Shown piece after piece: positions 61,523-64,000 of a stretch of 64,000 nucleotides of DNA (position 1 is the stretch's first letter; every line of letters starts with the position of its first letter). Origin of the DNA: Paenibacillus sp. KS-LC4 (GTDB lineage: Bacteria; Bacillota; Bacilli; Paenibacillales; Paenibacillaceae); assembly GCF_036894955.1 (NCBI RefSeq), contig NZ_CP145905.1:4420501-4484500 (forward strand), written 5' to 3'. The position numbers and the translations under genes were made by a program. The notes under the pieces are model-generated. The model made no database searches and was not told where the DNA came from. It saw nothing but the letters and a program-made list of their open reading frames with translations.

Positions 61523-61699
61523 TTGCTTACGATCTTCATTATTTGCTCGTCAGGCCTGTCCCTCTATTTCATTCTTAAGCCTCCTCCACCGATTAAACAG
61601 CCCACTATTATATCTCTACCCACTACGGCAACCGATAAACGCTATGAAAGCAGCCGCATAGAAGCCGCTCAGCATAATGCAGCTGCTGTGAATGAATAA
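61523..61699 (+). CDS. 58-residue single-pass membrane peptide
   Basis: Starts TTG with AAAGGAGGAAACCCGA upstream; the reading MLTIFIICSSGLSLYFILK gives one membrane segment, followed by a Pro-rich stretch (PPPPIKQP) and a polar tail. The ribosome site argues for TTG at 61523 over the in-frame ATG at 61475. It lies 51 bases before the ArsB/NhaD-type transporter gene in the same direction. No family known to me. Confidence 0.6.
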   Translation: MLTIFIICSSGLSLYFILKPPPPIKQPTIISLPTTATDKRYESSRIEAAQHNAAAVNE

Positions 61700-61750
61700 C
61701 CCCTTCCTGCTTCACTATGAATTTAACCAAGAATTCGAGGTGATTAACAT

Positions 61751-63115
61751 TTGATCTCGCTACCTTCCATTATCATTTCCTTGTTTGCCTTCCTCTTCAC
61801 GATCCTGCTCATTTTATGGCGCCCCAGAGGACTGAATGAAGCCATTCCTGCTACGTTTGGCGCCATACTCATCCTATTGAGCGGAGTCGTCTCATTGACG
61901 GATTTGGCACATATTAGCGCCACCGTTAGCGGAGCAGCCATCACGATTATGGCGACGATCGTAATGGCAATCGTGCTGGAGAGCTTTGGCTTCTTTATTT
62001 GGGCTGCCGAAGGGCTTGCCATTCGAGCACGCGGCTCAGGACTCAGATTATTCTGGTATGTAAACCTAATGTGTTTTCTAATGACGCTATTTTTCAACAA
62101 TGACGGCAGCATTCTTATTACAACCCCGATTTTGCTCATTATGTTGCATCATATGGGACTAAAAAATCACCAAAAAATTCCATACCTACTTTCAGGAGCT
62201 TTAATTGCTACCGCCTCCAGCGCCCCCATCGGGGTAAGCAATATTGTAAATCTGATCGCGCTGAAAATCGTCGGCATGGATTTGTACATGCATACCGTCA
62301 TGATGTTTATCCCCGCTACAATTGGTCTGCTGCTGCTCAGCCTGCTGCTATTCTTCTACTTTTACCATCAGCTTCCCCGGCAAGTCCCCCATTCGATTTC
62401 AATTGTCCCTATTCAATCTGGCTACCATCCTCTACTCACGCCTAACGGAAGCAAGCCCGCATCTCCCAAATTCAGCAGCCGCTTTATGAAATTAATTCTG
62501 CTTTTTGTCTTTTCTGTCCGGCTAAGCTTATTTGCTGCCTCCTATTTGCATATCCCCGTTGAGTGGGTCGCTGTTTTCGGCTCCTTGCTGCTCCTTAGTT
62601 GGCGCTGGGCTTACTTGAAAATGCCGCCGAACGACATTTTGCGTAAAATTCCGTGGCATATCCTCATTTTCGCCTTCGCCATGTATATCATTATTTACGG
62701 CCTGCACAATATTGGTCTGACGCAATTACTCGTGCAGGTATTCGAGCCGCTTGTCATGGGGAGCCTGATGAATGCAAGCATTTTAATCGGAGGGCTTGTG
62801 TCCGCCATGTCTACACTCGTCAACAATCACCCCGCGCTCATGATCGGCACGATCACCCTCACCGAAATGAACCTCGATCCGCTTTCACTCAAAATCGCCT
62901 ACCTCGCCAGCGTCATTGGGAGCGATATAGGCTCACTCCTGTTACCAATAGGCACGCTAGCCTCTCTCATTTGGATAAATCTTGTTCAGAGAGCCAAAAT
63001 AAAAATCAATTGGAAGGATTATGTCAAAGTGACGATTGTCGTCATTCCGCCTGTTCTGCTGTTTACTCTCGCTCTTCTTGCTTTATGGGTTGGCTGGATC
63101 TTCCCTTCGCATTAG
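61751..63115 (+). CDS. ArsB/NhaD-type (ion transporter superfamily) membrane protein
   Basis: 454 residues, 11-12 hydrophobic segments, ArsB/NhaD permease fold: FFNNDGSILITTPILL and MSTLVNNHPALMIGTITL are the paired re-entrant motifs, with ASSAPIGVSNIVNLIAL. It starts with TTG behind GAGGTG. No arsR, arsC or arsA lies near, so arsenite export is not implied by context; a Na+/H+ exchange or dicarboxylate role is possible. Confidence 0.8.
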   Translation: MISLPSIIISLFAFLFTILLILWRPRGLNEAIPATFGAILILLSGVVSLTDLAHISATVSGAAITIMATIVMAIVLESFGFFIWAAEGLAIRARGSGLRLFWYVNLMCFLMTLFFNNDGSILITTPILLIMLHHMGLKNHQKIPYLLSGALIATASSAPIGVSNIVNLIALKIVGMDLYMHTVMMFIPATIGLLLLSLLLFFYFYHQLPRQVPHSISIVPIQSGYHPLLTPNGSKPASPKFSSRFMKLILLFVFSVRLSLFAASYLHIPVEWVAVFGSLLLLSWRWAYLKMPPNDILRKIPWHILIFAFAMYIIIYGLHNIGLTQLLVQVFEPLVMGSLMNASILIGGLVSAMSTLVNNHPALMIGTITLTEMNLDPLSLKIAYLASVIGSDIGSLLLPIGTLASLIWINLVQRAKIKINWKDYVKVTIVVIPPVLLFTLALLALWVGWIFPSH

Positions 63116-63332
63116 CTCACGACAGCTTCTACATGAACGGTCAGTCCACAATGAACTGCTGTATTCATTATTCATCTGTTATTTCTACAAAATACGAGCG
63201 TTGCCTCCAAATAACGGCAGCGTTCGTTCTCATTTGAAGCAGCAGCACTTTTATTTCACTGCTAAAAGGTTTACAAATGAGCCATTAAGGTTTAATATAT
63301 ATCCCTAGCCGAATTCTGGCACTCTATTATTA
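63116..63332. other. Spacer before the riboswitch, holding its promoter
   Basis: About 217 bases without a gene that I trust. The promoter TTTACA (63270-63275), 17 bases, TAATAT (63293-63298) begins the riboswitch transcript near 63305. Confidence 0.5.
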
Positions 63333-63486
63333 ATCGCTTAATTTTTCAATTGAAAAAGCGGGGGAACCAACGACGTGATTGAAGCGACAGCTTAAATCGC
63401 AAGGGGTGAATCCGGTGCGTTCGCGCACTGGTAGGGCAGCTCTCTGGCCCGAATCCGACAGCTAACTCCGTAAGCGAACGTGAGGA
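63333..63486 (+). ncRNA. ydaO/yuaA-type c-di-AMP riboswitch
   Basis: The class's conserved parts appear in order: TCGCTTA (P1 5' side), AGCGGGGGAACCAA, AAGGGGTGAATCC, GGTAGGGCAGCTCT, GGCCCGAATCCGACAGCTAA and CTCCGTAAGCGAACGTGAGG. P1 pairs TCGCTTA (63334-63340) with TAAGCGA (63471-63477) exactly. This sequence closely follows the B. subtilis ydaO leader as I remember it. The aptamer's 3' edge overlaps the ribosome site GAGGAG (63482-63487) of the next gene. I see no terminator between aptamer and ATG, so control may be by translation. Known members turn genes off when c-di-AMP is high. Confidence 0.9.
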
Positions 63487-63495
63487 GAGATGAAT

Positions 63496-63915
63496 ATGAT
63501 TGTCCTTCATGCGCCGGACGCTCCGCCTAAGGCGAAGCACGCAATGAAGCTTAAGGTCAAGCGCATTGAGCTGTTTGTTATTCCAGCACTCAATGTAGAC
63601 GCCGCTGGAAACCGGGCCTGCTTGCGGGTAACGACGGACAAAGGCATTGGCTTTGGCGAAACTTTTGTAGACGAAATGGAACGTCCTAACGATTGGGGTC
63701 TGTGGTGCAGCGCGCTGAGCAGCTTTATCGGCACCTTGTCCATAACAGGCCGTTCGCTTCGGGGCGAGCAAGCGGATCAGCACAGTGTGTACAACCTGTT
63801 CGATCACGCCATTCACCATCTCAAACAGTGGACGGCAGAAATTGAACCGGATGACAGCACCTCCGAGGAGCCTATTTTACTTAGCCGCTCGTTATTCTAT
63901 CTTTCTATTTTTTAA
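63496..63915 (+). CDS. c-di-AMP-riboswitch-controlled protein, function unknown
   Basis: 139 residues. Residues ~18-70 resemble the N-terminal capping domain of enolase-superfamily enzymes (VKRIELFVIPALNVDAAG, LRVTTDKGIGFGETFVDE), but the barrel with its catalytic residues is missing, so it is no enolase-type enzyme. The C-terminal part is helical and acidic. The ATG at 63496 lies 8 bases beyond GAGGAG. Genes under ydaO riboswitches usually concern cell-wall remodelling, potassium or osmolyte transport. This one is not such a gene by sequence. Ends at a strong terminator. Confidence 0.7.
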   Translation: MIVLHAPDAPPKAKHAMKLKVKRIELFVIPALNVDAAGNRACLRVTTDKGIGFGETFVDEMERPNDWGLWCSALSSFIGTLSITGRSLRGEQADQHSVYNLFDHAIHHLKQWTAEIEPDDSTSEEPILLSRSLFYLSIF

Positions 63916-63938
63916 CTTATTTTGAATCAACCTAACAC

Positions 63939-63987
63939 AAAAGAACCTTTCCCACCATCATTCAGCTGACGGGAAAGGTTCTTTTTT
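63939..63987 (+). terminator. Terminator of the riboswitch-controlled gene
   Basis: AAAAGAACCTTTCCC pairs exactly with GGGAAAGGTTCTTTT around a 17-base loop, followed by more Ts. Confidence 0.85.
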
Positions 63988-64000
63988 ATCGGCTATCTAA

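Noticed and set aside
61751-63115. Arsenic resistance operon
   Set aside because: Only an ArsB/NhaD-type fold is present, with no arsR, arsC, arsA or arsD.
63333-63486. Cobalamin riboswitch
   Set aside because: The GGGGTGAATCC stretch first suggested it, but the GCCACTG-type B12 box is missing and the ydaO blocks match from end to end.

Overview
The window looks like chromosome from an endospore-forming, low-to-middle GC Firmicute, most likely a Paenibacillus. The signs are a CotF-type coat protein, a CotB/CotH pair, a pheST T-box leader, a ydaO-type (c-di-AMP) riboswitch, MutS2, PduO-type cobalamin adenosyltransferase and strong AGGAGG ribosome sites, several with TTG or GTG starts. There are no rRNA or tRNA genes, no CRISPR array, and no insertion sequence that I can recognise.

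Layout. 1-4.8 kb: a partial HRDC-domain gene behind a short leader that carries its own terminator, a small conserved protein, a secreted NAGPA-type phosphodiester glycosidase and a membrane-anchored AraC regulator. 5.1-17.8 kb: a tightly overlapped 12-gene minus-strand operon with a divergent MFS exporter at 18-19.2 kb. This is the most interesting part of the window. Four of its genes match, in kind and in length, the Campylobacter jejuni Cj1415-Cj1418 set that makes activated phosphoramidate: L-glutamine kinase, CTP:phosphoglutamine cytidylyltransferase, gamma-glutamyl-CDP-amidate hydrolase and CDP-amidate kinase. Here they are joined to a ketosynthase, a Cys-less ketosynthase-like partner, an acyl carrier protein, a chorismate-lyase/ACP fusion, an adenylation-sulfotransferase-fold fusion, a methyltransferase and a BtrH-like acyltransferase. 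I read it as a biosynthetic cluster for a phosphoramidate-bearing, probably aryl/polyketide, small molecule.

19.5-32.1 kb: a stand-alone 5'-3' exonuclease, an aminotransferase with an Spx/ArsC-like protein, a Fur-boxed siderophore-uptake locus (Btr-like sensor, FeuA-like lipoprotein, ferredoxin reductase-like flavoprotein), an RluA pseudouridine synthase with a cobalamin adenosyltransferase, an AlaR/AlaT-like pair, and spore-coat genes. 32.2-34.5 kb: divergent cotB-like and cotH genes. 34.5-42.6 kb: cysteine synthase, MFS protein, zinc-ribbon protein, a 26-residue membrane peptide, a DUF350 protein, mutS2, a YvlD-like membrane protein, a cupredoxin lipoprotein and an SDR. 42.7-51.3 kb: a giant 1305-residue ZapA-coiled-coil fusion, a 4 x 98-bp hairpin repeat array, then pheT and pheS behind a T-box. 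The order pheS-pheT-zapA-...-mutS2-DUF350 follows the Bacillus subtilis pheST-to-yshE region, but rnhC, cvpA and polX are absent and other genes sit in their place.

51.3-64 kb: envelope and housekeeping genes (copper-amine-oxidase-N-domain protein, RidA, an orphan histidine kinase, a CopD protein, a VWA lipoprotein, GNAT, a DRE-TIM aldolase-like enzyme, a lipoprotein, GTP cyclohydrolase II, an HxlR regulator, an ArsB/NhaD-type transporter). The window ends with a c-di-AMP riboswitch placed directly before a 139-residue protein of unknown function. Gene starts were often moved inward from the longest reading frame where a ribosome site made the choice clear.
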